Shown one piece after another: positions 21,431 through 31,491 of a DNA stretch of 64,000 nt (position 1 is its first letter; the number at the start of each line of letters is the position of its first letter). Location: NCBI GenBank assembly GCA_038501195.1, contig JBBPUQ010000008.1:1096001-1160000 (forward strand), written 5' to 3'. Source of the DNA: Nemania diffusa (Eukaryota; Ascomycota; Sordariomycetes; Xylariales; Xylariaceae). The notes beneath the pieces are model-generated. The model saw nothing but the letters and a program-made list of their open reading frames with translations, ran no database searches and was not told the origin of the DNA. A program made the position numbers and the translations under genes.

Positions 21431-24325
21431 TCACCACCCCAAATCCACCCTCCTAACAAGCACAAGCTTCTCCTCGCCCCCATCCTCCCCATCCCCCCTC
21501 CGCATCCCATTCTTAAAGAACCCCCCAACCGCCCTCCCAAGCACCTCCCTCCAAAGCCCCGCAACAAGCCCCTTCAGCTCATCCCCCGTCTGCCGGAAAT
21601 CCGGGAACGCATTGACCTCGAGCAGGAAGACGTCCCCGGCAGCGTCAACGAGGAAGTCGACCCCGAAGACCTCGAACGCGTTGCCGAGCGGGCGGAAGTG
21701 CATCTGCATCGCGCGCGCCGCGGCCTCGAACACCTCGCCCGTGACCGCGCAGATCTGGTCGAAGACGTGCGTCTTCGCGTCCCCGGCTGAGGAAGAAGAG
21801 GAGGGAGAGGAAGGGAAAGGGGGAAGTGGCAGGTCCCAGAAGGGCTGCACCGTGTTCTCCGCCACGGACCGCTGCAGACACGTGTTCGTCAGGTGCGCCT
21901 CGAGGTCGATGGCCGGGGAGCTAGTGCTAGCCGACGGCTCTGGGGTGTACTGCGGTGCCGTGTAAGGCTTGCCGGCGAAGAGGGCGAGCATGGGCTTGTA
22001 CACGTAGACGTCGAGGCCCCCGACGCACGCGACGTACGTGCGGATGTGGAACTTGCGGGCGTCGCCGGGGAGGAGGAGGGGCGGGTCGATGTACGGCTGG
22101 GCGACGAAGTGGCGGAGCTGCGAGGTCGTGATGTAGTCGCCTTCGTCGTCTTTGTCGTTGCTGCCTTCGTTCTCGCCGTTCTCGTCTTCGTCATCGCTGT
22201 CTGGTCGCTCCGCTTCCCAGCCGTCAAAGATATCCTGGAGCTGTGCCATGGTGCAGAAAAGCCGGATCCCTTGTCCGCGGTCGCTCATGCCGGGTTTGAG
22301 GATCCACCACTCGATCCCCTTGCTTGCCTCCTTGCTGTCGCTTCCGGCTTCAGCCGCGCCTTCACTGGTACCACTTAGCAAAGCCTCGTTTCTTTCTAGA
22401 CTGGCCCGTAGATCAAAAGCCTCAACAAGAGAGTCATCTAGAAACTCAGCATAGTCGACCTCGAATGCCTCAGAGCGTTTCACGTGATTTTTGAGTACAG
22501 AATCTGGACGTTTCGCAACCCATTGTTCTACTGTCGCTGCTAGGTAGTGTTTCCGTATGAGTGCCTTGCGCAGCATATAGCTATTGACGAGACAAGTTTC
22601 CGGGTGCGCGGCGACAAAGTCCCAGTCGATGGCTTCATAAGGCGTGATCTGGAGCACGTTTGCCTTGGGGTTTGGTAGAAACTTGGCTAGCGGTATAGTG
22701 TCGTCTTCAACCGCGCCGGCTGGTTTTGAGATCATAGTATATGACCCCTGTGGGAATAGCGTCTCGAGTGCGGATACGATAAGTGGATGTACGTAGGCAT
22801 CTTCGTACGCGATGAGTGCGTAGAAGTGGTCTTTGAGGCGTAGAACTAACGTCGACTCGCTAGTCGCGAGAGACGATAACGGCTTCTCTTTAACGGACCT
22901 TTGCATTTCCCTACAATGACCAGAGAAGTAAGATACATTGGTCCCGAATAACAGTAGCCAAACTCTGCAAATTCCAATCAAGCAAATGCACAATTCTCAG
23001 ATCACCTCGCTTTAAACATATACTTGCCTATAATGGCCCTCTTCTTGGATGTATGTATGTATCGCGCCCAATCTATATAGACTGAAGATAAACGCGCACT
23101 TCACTAACCCCGTATCGATCCCTCTAAGCACTAAACCAGATAGACAAAGCCAAAAAGGGGGATCTATTCTCTGATCATGCTCTGATATGGACATCGCCTA
23201 TCCTGATTCTAAACCGGACGCAATGCAATAAAACCAACAGTCACTCACAGATTCAACTCCTTTCCATGCAGATGGGATGCTGCCTGCCAAAAGTTTGCCT
23301 TCATCGGTGTAACACTGCATAGGTTGTTAGCACGGGATCGACCCTTCAAGTTGCTTTGGGAGGGGTAGATTGTAGGCATACCTTGTATGGCCTTCTTGGA
23401 CCGCCCATCCATCATTCCCCGGGGGTGCCTCCTCAACACTCCGATATACATCCTCGAATCTCGGCTTCCATTTGAAGTGTCTGTGTATTAATCCCTTGTT
23501 GTCCCCACTCTCTTCATCGCCGTCCGTTTTCACCCCATTAGCACCTTGGGACCTCGTCAGACCTTCGCTGTCACGAATGTGTTCCTCCTCCTCGTCTTCG
23601 TCACCAACGCTCCCCTCGACCTCAGTAAAGCATGTGCCCCCATCTCCCCAGTAGTTCTGCAGCATAGGCGTGAATATGGTGCGCGGGTTCTCAAGGCCCG
23701 GAAGCAGGGCAACATTGACCGTGTATAAGTCTACGGACCCGTCGACAGGCCACTGCGCAGCTAGAGCCTCAATGACACGTATGCTGTGACGCGTTGCTTG
23801 CTCAATGACGGCGGGGTCTTTAGGGTTCTGCCGGTCTTTAAAGTGCGCCCAGCTTAGCGCAATAGCGCGCTGTCTGCAGACTGCCGCCTCCAACGCGGCG
23901 CCTAAAGTTCCCGAGCTCAGTGCGAATAGGGCTGTTGAGTTACGGCCGAAATTGGGACCCGAGACAACTATATCAATGGGCCCGCGCTCGCGGAACACGT
24001 GGTGTAGGCCAATCTGCGCGCACGATGCCGGCGTTCCATCTACGAGAACCCATTCCTCGACAGCGTCACGACCACGGCTTGGTAGTCGGTGTATGCTGCC
24101 CTGGGGCGTTCCGTCGTCGAGAGTATCATACGTAACTGGCGGCCGGTAGTACACAGGTTTTACGGTGCGTCCGATCATGTGTGCCTTTGCTATCCATGAA
24201 CGCTGCGTATCAGGTAGACACACCGACACGGTGTGGCCGGCCTTCTGTAGCCCACGAACTAGGCTGTGTACATAAGGAGAGGCTGGGCCGGGAGGCCCGT
24301 CGTCGTTGGTAACGAGGATATGCAT
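21431..24325 (-). CDS. PBY1: Pby1-type protein: SurE phosphatase domain fused to a tubulin-tyrosine-ligase-like ATP-grasp domain
   Basis: complement(join(21431..22910,23249..23314,23382..24325)) encodes 829 residues; the introns are 67 and 338 nt, both phase 2. Residues 1-336 are a SurE domain: ILVTNDDG at residues 3-10 carries the metal-binding Asp pair, and SGPNFGRNS follows. Acidic and Ser-rich sequence interrupts it near 245-280. Residues about 337-829 are a TTL/ATP-grasp domain with WILKPGMSDRGQGIRLF (ATP-binding Lys and Gly loop) and FLLEVNAFPDF (metal-binding Glu/Asn) near the C-terminus. S. cerevisiae Pby1 (YBR094W) has the same order; it is linked to P-bodies and binds decapping factors. 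SurE enzymes dephosphorylate nucleotides; the substrate of the TTL half is not known. The 338-nt intron is long for this window, and reading the two halves as one gene rests on the in-frame junction (HGKELNL to EMQ) and the yeast architecture. Two adjacent genes is the alternative. A GC-rich frame on the opposite strand is a shadow. Confidence 0.88.
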
Positions 24326-25358
24326 ATTCTCACAACTAGCTGATGTTGGGATGGGGGTGGGGAGGTTAGTGTATGAAAGCTAATTGGTGATGATGAATGA
24401 GCAATTCTGAAAACTGCAGTGAATGAGGAGGTAGCCAATGCCTATCTACCTTAAGCAGGTAGGTAGGTACGTAGTAGGTGCTGCAGACCTCTTGCTTAGG
24501 TAGATTTGCACCTGTGTTTTTATGCTCCTTCCCAAAAAAAAGATGTCAGGTTTGGGGTCGCGGGGATGGGAGCGAATTGCGGAGCGTAGCAGCTCTGTGG
24601 CTCTGTTGTGTGAGGTTTTAAGGTGGGGGTGGGGCACTTTTCGGCTCGATATCGACATCCAGCTCGGAAGTGACGTGAGCTTCAATAATAAATAACGTTT
24701 GACTTTGACAGTACCTTAGCATGTAGGTAGCGTGTATGCACCCATATATGTGTGTATTCAGCACAGTTACATCTCAATAGCTGCCTCTACCTGTACGAGA
24801 ACAATTAAGTCTAGCTACGCACAGGAAGTCTAGATAATACCTCTGCTTTCCTTCACTTTGTGTCTGGGTTACGAGACGTGAGTTCGCTGCTACGATTCAG
24901 GCGGTGTCTAAAAAGATATGTTGAACCGCACAGAGAAAGTTGGATGGATACTCAAGATGGTTCCGAAAATGATTAATTACTACTCATTCATGTATTGTTA
25001 TGCTACCTGCATCGCAGACTCATCATGTAGATAGCGAAGGACTACTCCAGCCGTTCTGGTGGGGAGTACTACTACCCCTACTAGCCTGCCGTGTCCAATC
25101 TTCGTTCTCGTAACGGCTGTCGTGACATAATCAAACGCCTGACACCCTTTGCTCAAAACCGAGTTCACCCCCTTTCCATTTTCCTTCGTAGTGGTTGTCC
25201 TCATATTTTCTCCCCGTAATTAATACAAACAAGAACGATCGAAGTCTTCCGAAGAGAAAAGAACAATATCCACCTTCATCCTGCCGTTACTGCAAAGACA
25301 TGAAGACCTAAAACAGGCCGTACTCATCGTCATCGGCGTCGTTCTCCGTCGTCACAAC
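24326..25358. other. Intergenic region
   Basis: 5' flank of PBY1 and 3' flank of the minus-strand gene at 25359-26717. A clear GGTAGGTAGGTA cluster lies at about 24459-24478 and another motif at about 24724. No gene was supported. Confidence 0.4.
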
Positions 25359-26717
25359 CTAAGCACGCTGGCGTTTGTTGCTACCCGGGGACTGGGCAAG
25401 GAAATCTCCCTCTCGCTTTTGGCCCTGAGAAACAGCACGACTCTTAGATCGACGCCAGCCATCGAAGGGGCTCGGGGCCTTAGCCTTATCACCGCCACGG
25501 AGCTTATCTGTAGATCGGGTGGCTCTGCCCGTGCTAGGGGGTGAAGCGGGCCCGAAGCGAGGAGCGTTAGGGGTCTCGACTTTGCCTTTGCTGACCTGGA
25601 CTGGGGTTTCGGGAGCCTCAATCTCTGTATCATGGTCCTCGAGTAAGACATTATCCTCAATGTCAGTGACAGCTTCCTCGTCTTCCAGGGTAGTAGCAAT
25701 AGCAGCTTGCTTGCCCTTGGGCTTGGCTGGAAAGAGTAATCGGGGTTGGATAGATGAGCGGGTCATCGGACGGTGTCGGAGAGGTTCACTGTCAAGACCT
25801 AACTCGGCCTCGTCATTTTCAGCCTGGCTGCTGGAATCGGCATCATTGCTGTCCGAGAATTTGCGGAAAATCTTCTTTCCTCGACTGTTAAATATGTATA
25901 TTAGCATCATTGCAGGTGTAGGCTAGAATAAGCTGTTAGGGCGAACTTACAAGACAACAAGTACTCCATCAGTGCGCTTCACAGCCTCATCGATCGACTG
26001 TCTGCCCTCGCCGGGGACAACGATAGGCTTGCGCTTGCTTCGTCGCTTAGACGGCTCGGCAATTACCTGATCACCGTAGAAAGGGTTCTCTGCACTATTG
26101 TCCATCTCGGGAAATTGATCGCGCGAGTCAGTGAAAATCTGTATGTCCTCCTCTACATCCTCTGCTCTGAAGCTGTCGAGGCTAAGGCCTGTGTACTTCT
26201 TGGCCTTCTTCTTGGGAGTGAACATGGCGTCTTCGTCAGTGGCGAAAAGAGTGCGCGCAATGGCGCGAGAGGCAGCTTCAGTTTTGGCGTTGGGTTGCTT
26301 GCGTGGTGTTTTGGCGGGGGTAGGAAGCATGCCAGAGGTAAGAGAGGTAGCGCTAGGGCCCTGTGATTTTTGCTGTGGTTTAAGGTCAATTCCTAGGGAA
26401 TCTGCGGCATTGGCAGCGCTCTTAGCGGTCAAGTTGCCGGATGCACGTCGCACGGAATCCATCTTGGGTAAACGCTTCTTTATAGGTGAGGCAGCAGGAG
26501 TTGAAAAGGCTGTAGAGGTCTTGGTGGAAGAGTGGGTGGCTTGATGAGAGGAGCGTGGTGAGGGGGTGCGGTTGGTTGATTGTTGGCGGGCATAAATGCG
26601 GGCGGATTTGCGAGGGGAGAAGGGCTCCCACGAGTCGCTGTAGCCGTGCTTGGGGGTACCTGGAGTGCGGACACTGCCAGGCGGTGAAGGTGTCGAAATG
26701 GTGACACTGGAGGCCAT
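25359..26717 (-). CDS. Unrecognised basic nuclear-type protein rich in CDK-like sites
   Basis: complement(join(25359..25884,25951..26717)) encodes 430 residues; the 66-nt intron has GTAAGT and CAG ends and joins in phase 2. The protein is mostly disordered, rich in Ser, Pro, Lys and Arg. It has repeated S/T-P followed by basic residues (GMLPTPAKTPRKQP, MFTPKKKAKK, and SPRKSAR), which fit cyclin-dependent kinase sites and nuclear localisation signals. More conserved-looking cores are ARTLFATDEDAMF with GLSLDSFRAEDVEEDIQIF at about residues 160-200, ENPFYG at about 217-222, and the intron-spanning RTDGVLVVFRGKKIFRKF. No enzyme fold, coiled coil or membrane segment is visible. A role in chromatin or the cell cycle is plausible from composition only. 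Start: the ATG at 26715-26717; upstream in-frame sequence has no ATG. Confidence 0.75.
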
Positions 26718-26912
26718 TGTTGGGTTGGGTGCGCGCGACCTAGTTTGGGGTCGTGTCTGAATTGGAAACTCGCCCCTACTCCTGAAGAACAATTCCGATC
26801 TCTTTTAGATCTAACAAAGCGCCTTTGTTTTACCACAATCAATTATCCAACCTTGTAAGCCAAGGTTAGGGCAATGGTTAGAAGCTGAGGGAAGTTGCAC
26901 GCCGTCAGAGCT

Positions 26913-26932
26913 TTGTTGTTGTTGTTGTTGTT
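26913..26932. repeat. TTG trinucleotide repeat
   Basis: About six to seven TTG units, in the 5' flank of the minus-strand gene at 25359-26717. Noncoding as far as can be seen. Confidence 0.7.
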
Positions 26933-27620
26933 TTGATGACAAAGCTTTTTAAACTTTAAGTTGAAATCGGCGGCCAGGTTTCTCGTCTACAGGTACTTCT
27001 CAGATCGTGCGCAGAGTAGCAGGAGAGCGAAATGTCGGAGGCGAGGTATGGCTTAAATGAAGGTCTATGAATAGGTTCGATCTTAAGGTGTGATTAACTT
27101 GGGTTCTGCGCAGCTACTTCGTGTGTATTCAGCCAAGTAGTGAATGCTTCAAAGAATACAACAAGGCTTGATTACGGGACCGCCAAGTTACAGCCACTGA
27201 ATTAAATGAGCAAAGAAGTCCGAGGCTAGATGTCGATGTTGCTGGTGTTGTATAATGTTTGGATGAAAACAATAATCGGCCGGGCGATGAGGTCGGGGAC
27301 GATGAGGTGCTGGAATGGGGGAAATTTAGGGAGGATTGCCGTTAAGGCTGGGAAGCGCAGGACACAAAGACTGGTGGGAACGGGGCAAAGTGAAGTGGCT
27401 GGGGCACCGACAAGTCATTGACAGCTCATGCACACACTCTGGCTCTAGTCTTTCCGGGGCTCGCTCAGTGAATAGTGGATCTAGTGGGGCGGAGACCCAG
27501 TATACCATTTAAGGGAGCGCCAAGGAAGAGGTACTTCTGATTTTCCAGAGTTGCAGTACAGAAGTATGTACTATCCTTTCAGGCTTAGCCCCTTACACGT
27601 AGTGCACTTAACCCACTAAG

Positions 27621-27647
27621 ACGCGTCTTGATGACCCCTGCACGCGT
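27621..27647. promoter_or_regulatory. Two MluI cell-cycle boxes upstream of DUO1
   Basis: ACGCGT occurs at 27621-27626 and again at 27642-27647, 21 bp (two helical turns) apart and about 415-440 bp upstream of the DUO1 ATG. The arrangement fits cooperative MBF binding seen at yeast G1/S promoters, but binding here is inference. Confidence 0.4.
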
Positions 27648-28060
27648 CGCACAACAACCCTGAGAGGAGATGCTACTGAATGTTAATTGGCTACATGACC
27701 GCCAAAACATGACGATCCCCGCACAACATTCAAGCCGCATCAACATCATATGTCAACAATAACCAATAACTCTCCTATCTACTTACGCATAGGTCTCAGA
27801 TAAGCCCCAGATATTTGGATAGCGCTACCCATAGACCCTACGTCACTACCCAAGCTCCCAGACAGTTCAATCCCTTTGTGCAGCCCACCCCACCCCATTC
27901 TTGGCGCTACCATTTCTGGGTACCTATCTAGATAGACCCCACCATACCTCTGCCTGCAAAGCCGCAAAGCGCTTCTTCTATCAGACTCTATTATCCAACC
28001 CAGCCCTATCAAGGTACCCCTACTAGGCCTGGTATATTTCGGGAACATTTACCGGGTTCC

Positions 28061-28950
28061 ATGCATCACATCATGGCTAACCACCAAGACGACTCGGATC
28101 ACGAAGACCTCTTCGCATCTCCATCTGACACAAACGCCCCCAAGCCACAGCAACCCGACAGACCGAAGACCCCATCCAATCAGCACAACCGGTACGAGGA
28201 CCACGAAGATGCGCGCGAGGCTGCGCTACGGCGCGAACTAGAGGGTGTCCGAAACATCAACGAGCTGATCGAGGGCGTGGTCGGAACCCTCGAGCGAGCA
28301 AAGGGGAATATGCAGGTACGGCAGCCCATCCCATCCTATCCCTTTCCTTCCAATAAGACACACCTCATCTCTCTACGATGATTCCCTTCCTCATGTTTCT
28401 AAACACCAGGCCCCCAAAATAAACCACCGAGGCGCCTCTGCTAATAAACGCTGGCCCAACCACACAGACCGTGTCCAACACAGTGAACACAGCCTCCACC
28501 CTCCTCAACACCTGGACGCGCATCCTGTCGCAGACAGAGCACAACCAACGCCTGCTCCTCAACCCGTCCTGGAAGGGCGCGTCGCAGGACCTCGCGGACA
28601 TGGAGAGCGAGGCCGCCGCCAAGGCCGCCGCGGCTGAGCGCAGAGCCGCCGAGGAGGAGCGGCGCCGCGCAGAAGTAAGGCGGCGCGCAGAGGAGCAGAG
28701 ACAGCGCGAGGCTACCGCGGGCTCGAGTAGTTCTGCTCCCACGCGCGGGAGGGTCAGTTCCCGAGGAGTCCGCGGGACGACGAGGGCTACGGCGCGCGGA
28801 AGGGGGATTGGGACTACGAGGCCGACGTCGGGACTGGGCACGCGTACGTCGGCTGATACGACGGCCTCTAGCATCTCGAGCACTAGGGGCAGTTCGAAGA
28901 TCGGGAGGGCGTTTCTACGAGCGGGTTCGAGGGGGGCACGGGGGACATGA
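28061..28950 (+). CDS. DUO1: DASH complex subunit Duo1
   Basis: join(28061..28315,28468..28950) encodes 245 residues, or 241 if the ATG at 28073 is used; the 152-nt intron joins in phase 0. Duo1 is a subunit of the fungus-specific DASH/Dam1 ring that couples kinetochores to depolymerising microtubules. The Duo1 core is seen as an N-terminal acidic segment, then LRRELEGVRNINELIEGVVGTLERAKGNM at about residues 57-85. The second helix follows after the splice (SNTVNTASTLLNTWTRILSQTEHNQRLL, about 87-115). A charged Ala/Glu/Arg coiled coil (about 128-165) and an Arg/Gly/Ser/Thr-rich basic tail follow, the latter a likely Aurora B target. It converges with the RNase H2B gene, with stops about 265 bp apart. 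NDC80 in the same window works on the same kinetochore-microtubule interface. Confidence 0.9.
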
Positions 28951-29215
28951 AGAGTAGATTCAAATATTCTGCCTATACGTAATAGCAGGCAACCTTGATT
29001 AAGCAATTGCTGTACATATTCTACAACATTTGTATGCATACACGCCATACAGTCATATGCAGAGGCAGCTAGACCTAGGTATATAATTAAAAAAACGCCT
29101 CATGATACCCAACCGGACAAGTCAACTAAGACTAGATGATGCCCAATCCCCATATCCCAATTCCTTTTGTACAAGAACTAAGCACACTGCACTACTCGTG
29201 CGTTGACGTAGATCC

Positions 29216-30616
29216 TCAAGCCTTTTTCTTGAAGAAGTCGCTCATCTTCTTCATGCCAGTTGTATTCACTTTCTTGAGATTCTTCACGCCGCGTGACTCG
29301 CCGGCCTTCTTCCGCTTCTCGTCCTCGTCCTTCTTGCGCTTCTTCTCAGCGCGCTCGGCGAGCTCCTCGTCGTCCAATAGCCTCTTGCGCGCGAAATCGC
29401 CCGCCGAGCGCGCTGCCGCGGCCTCCTGCTTCAGGCGGCTCAGCTCCGCCAGGTAGGCGTCGAGCGGCGCGAAGTCGGCCCCGGGCTGCTGCTGCGCCGC
29501 CGCCGAGAGGTTGGCGCGGAGCGCGGTCGCCAGGGAGGGCGGCACGTAGCTCGAGCAGAGGAAGTTGAAGGCCGTGCGCAGACGCTGGAGGGTGGTTACT
29601 TCGGGGGAGGCGGTCATGGCGGGACGCAGGACGTCGGCGAGGGCTTCACTGGTTTCTTCGGATGCGGGGATCGATGTGGCGGCTGTGGGAGCCTCAGATG
29701 CGAAGCTTGAACTGGCATCAGCGGATGAGACGGACGTTTGGCTCTCGCTGGCTTCGGCTTTGAGTTTTGGGGTCCCGTCTGTAGCGTCCGGCGTTGAGGA
29801 ATCGTCTGTTGCTGCTTCGGCTGATGGCTCTGTAGGGGTTGCGGTAGTGGTAGTGGGAGCCACTCTCTTCACTCCCATTACCGGTGCTTCAAGAGGCTTC
29901 ACGACAAATTTCTCTTCCATGCTATGTGGTAAGGGGCGGGTGCTCATGCGCCGAGCCTTATTTAAAACCTCCGCCATAAGCTTGTCTTCACTGAACCGGA
30001 ACATGCGCTCATCGCCCGTTTCCACTGTATCGCAAACGGCTCCCAGGCGCGCTTCAAGTAGATCCCGTACCCGTCCCTCGCCCCAGCGCAGTATCTCCCA
30101 TAGATGCGGCGACTTCTCTTGTATCCGGTCAAAGTGATCCTCGCTCGAGATGTACCTGCGCTTCTCAGATTTGCTAGAGGGGTCGATCAAGGTAGGTAGG
30201 ACGAGAAATAAGGGGTCAATTGGGGTTGCGACGAAGAGTTCGGCGCCGTTTGTCACGTAGGTGCCAAAGCTCGCATCTTTCTCGCGCAACTTGGGCTCCG
30301 CGCCCTCTTGTTCGGATTTATGGTCATCGGTATGTATCAGCCAGCTATGGGGTGTGCTCTTAGGTGCTGCTATGCGCGTGAATTCGTAGAACCCGGTTTC
30401 GGGACATACGAGGTATCGTGTAGGTTTTGCGTAGCGGGGATGTAATAAGGATACGATTCGGGCGTCGTCAGTTGCTTTCTTAGGAAGTATAAAGATCTTT
30501 GGGGGATTATCAGAGGGTGGTGAGAGGTTGTATTTGGATTTTGATGTTGGTGTTGTAGTCGCATTGTCAGCCTTAGCGGCTGTATCATTGGCCTTGGACG
30601 CCCTGGTCCTCGCCAT
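29216..30616 (-). CDS. RNH202: Ribonuclease H2 subunit B
   Basis: Single exon of 466 residues, ATG at 30614-30616. RNase H2 (Rnh201/202/203) removes ribonucleotides from DNA and RNA of RNA:DNA hybrids; subunit B bridges the catalytic core to PCNA. Recognised from the Ydr279/RNase H2B pattern: FILPKKATDDARIVSLLHPR, the short triple-barrel strands around residues 40-160 (TRYLVCPETGFYEFTRI, SFGTYVTNGAELFVATPIDPLF), and the helical DHFDRIQEKSPHLWEILRW segment. A Ser/Thr/Ala-rich disordered insert at about 255-330 is followed by LQRLRTAFNFLCSSYVPPSL. A Lys/Glu-rich helix leads to a C-terminal PCNA-interaction-like motif, MKKMSDFF, immediately before the last three residues; as in human RNASEH2B the first Gln is not conserved. 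It is transcribed divergently from MCM10. Confidence 0.92.
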   Translation of the reverse strand: MARTRASKANDTAAKADNATTTPTSKSKYNLSPPSDNPPKIFILPKKATDDARIVSLLHPRYAKPTRYLVCPETGFYEFTRIAAPKSTPHSWLIHTDDHKSEQEGAEPKLREKDASFGTYVTNGAELFVATPIDPLFLVLPTLIDPSSKSEKRRYISSEDHFDRIQEKSPHLWEILRWGEGRVRDLLEARLGAVCDTVETGDERMFRFSEDKLMAEVLNKARRMSTRPLPHSMEEKFVVKPLEAPVMGVKRVAPTTTTATPTEPSAEAATDDSSTPDATDGTPKLKAEASESQTSVSSADASSSFASEAPTAATSIPASEETSEALADVLRPAMTASPEVTTLQRLRTAFNFLCSSYVPPSLATALRANLSAAAQQQPGADFAPLDAYLAELSRLKQEAAAARSAGDFARKRLLDDEELAERAEKKRKKDEDEKRKKAGESRGVKNLKKVNTTGMKKMSDFFKKKA

Positions 30617-31491
30617 GGCTTATAGAGTATCTAGGTAGTAAAACGTCCTATATACAGGGCATAAGACTTGAGCAATCAAAAGTGTTTGCCGTAAGCCTAG
30701 TTTATTCAATGCAGTGTTTGTCGCGGGTAAAAAATTGTGAGTTCGCAATCGCAGCATTACAAGAGTATTCTGTAACTGAATACCTCTTACAGCGTAATAT
30801 AGCTCCCTGTCAATTATACCTAGTGCAACGCGTCGGCTTTAATAAGTCGCGTTAAATGCAGCTGCCGATCACACCCAAAAGCGCGTCGCCCCTCCTCCAC
30901 AGCGCCAATCAGACCCTGCTAATTACTTACCTAAAGCATCCGTGCACAGTTATACAAACCTACTACAGCGACCAGAATACCTACCTACCGCCGTACCTAC
31001 ATCATTGGCACCTAACTACCCGCATTTGGCCAAGTGCTTCCAGAAGCCTCACATTTCGATTTGCGACAGAGATCTGAGCTTTCCGATGCAACAGGGCATT
31101 TAATGACAGCAAAGCTTGGCCAACATACTGAGAGGAGTCGTTTGTACCTACAACCTACATACAATCTACCTACCTGCATTGTCCAACAGTGTACCCATTT
31201 CCCTCATTCACTCGTGACCTAGGACTCATTGAATGAGTGAATACAACAATACAAACAACATCTATAAAATCTGCCGTTCCTCCAGTCCTAACTCTCCGAT
31301 CGATACAAATTCTCTAATCAACATTGGCCCTGCGACTGTTAAGTCAAACGACTATATAATACCAGTACATACCCTCTTCCTTCCCCTTAGCTTGGTCGAC
31401 AAACCTATCATTGCTCAAGGCGGAATGCTTCATCTAGACGGTGACTGGACACAAGAGATAAAGCGGAGGGTGTGAGAGTACAAGCAGCCCG
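30617..31491. promoter_or_regulatory. Shared divergent promoter of RNH202 and MCM10
   Basis: An 875-bp region between the two ATGs. It contains ACGCGT at 30828-30833, TCGCGT at 30847-30852 and GCGCGTCG at 30881-30888, all within 60 bp, about 210-270 bp upstream of RNH202. TACCTACC-type repeats lie at about 30979-31001 and 31145-31172. Both flanking genes act in S phase, so co-regulation by an MBF-like factor is a reasonable inference. Confidence 0.45.

Larger units (their letters stand above)
26718..28060. promoter_or_regulatory. Divergent intergenic region upstream of DUO1
   Basis: This 1.3-kb region separates two divergently transcribed genes. It carries the TTG repeat at 26913-26932 and the paired ACGCGT boxes at 27621-27647. 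Several short frames exist on both strands, none with conserved-looking sequence. Confidence 0.45.

Noticed and set aside
28365..29048. 227-codon minus-strand frame
   Set aside because: Lies antisense to DUO1 exon 2 and begins at a non-ATG codon region; composition mirrors the Ala/Glu/Arg coiled coil of Duo1.
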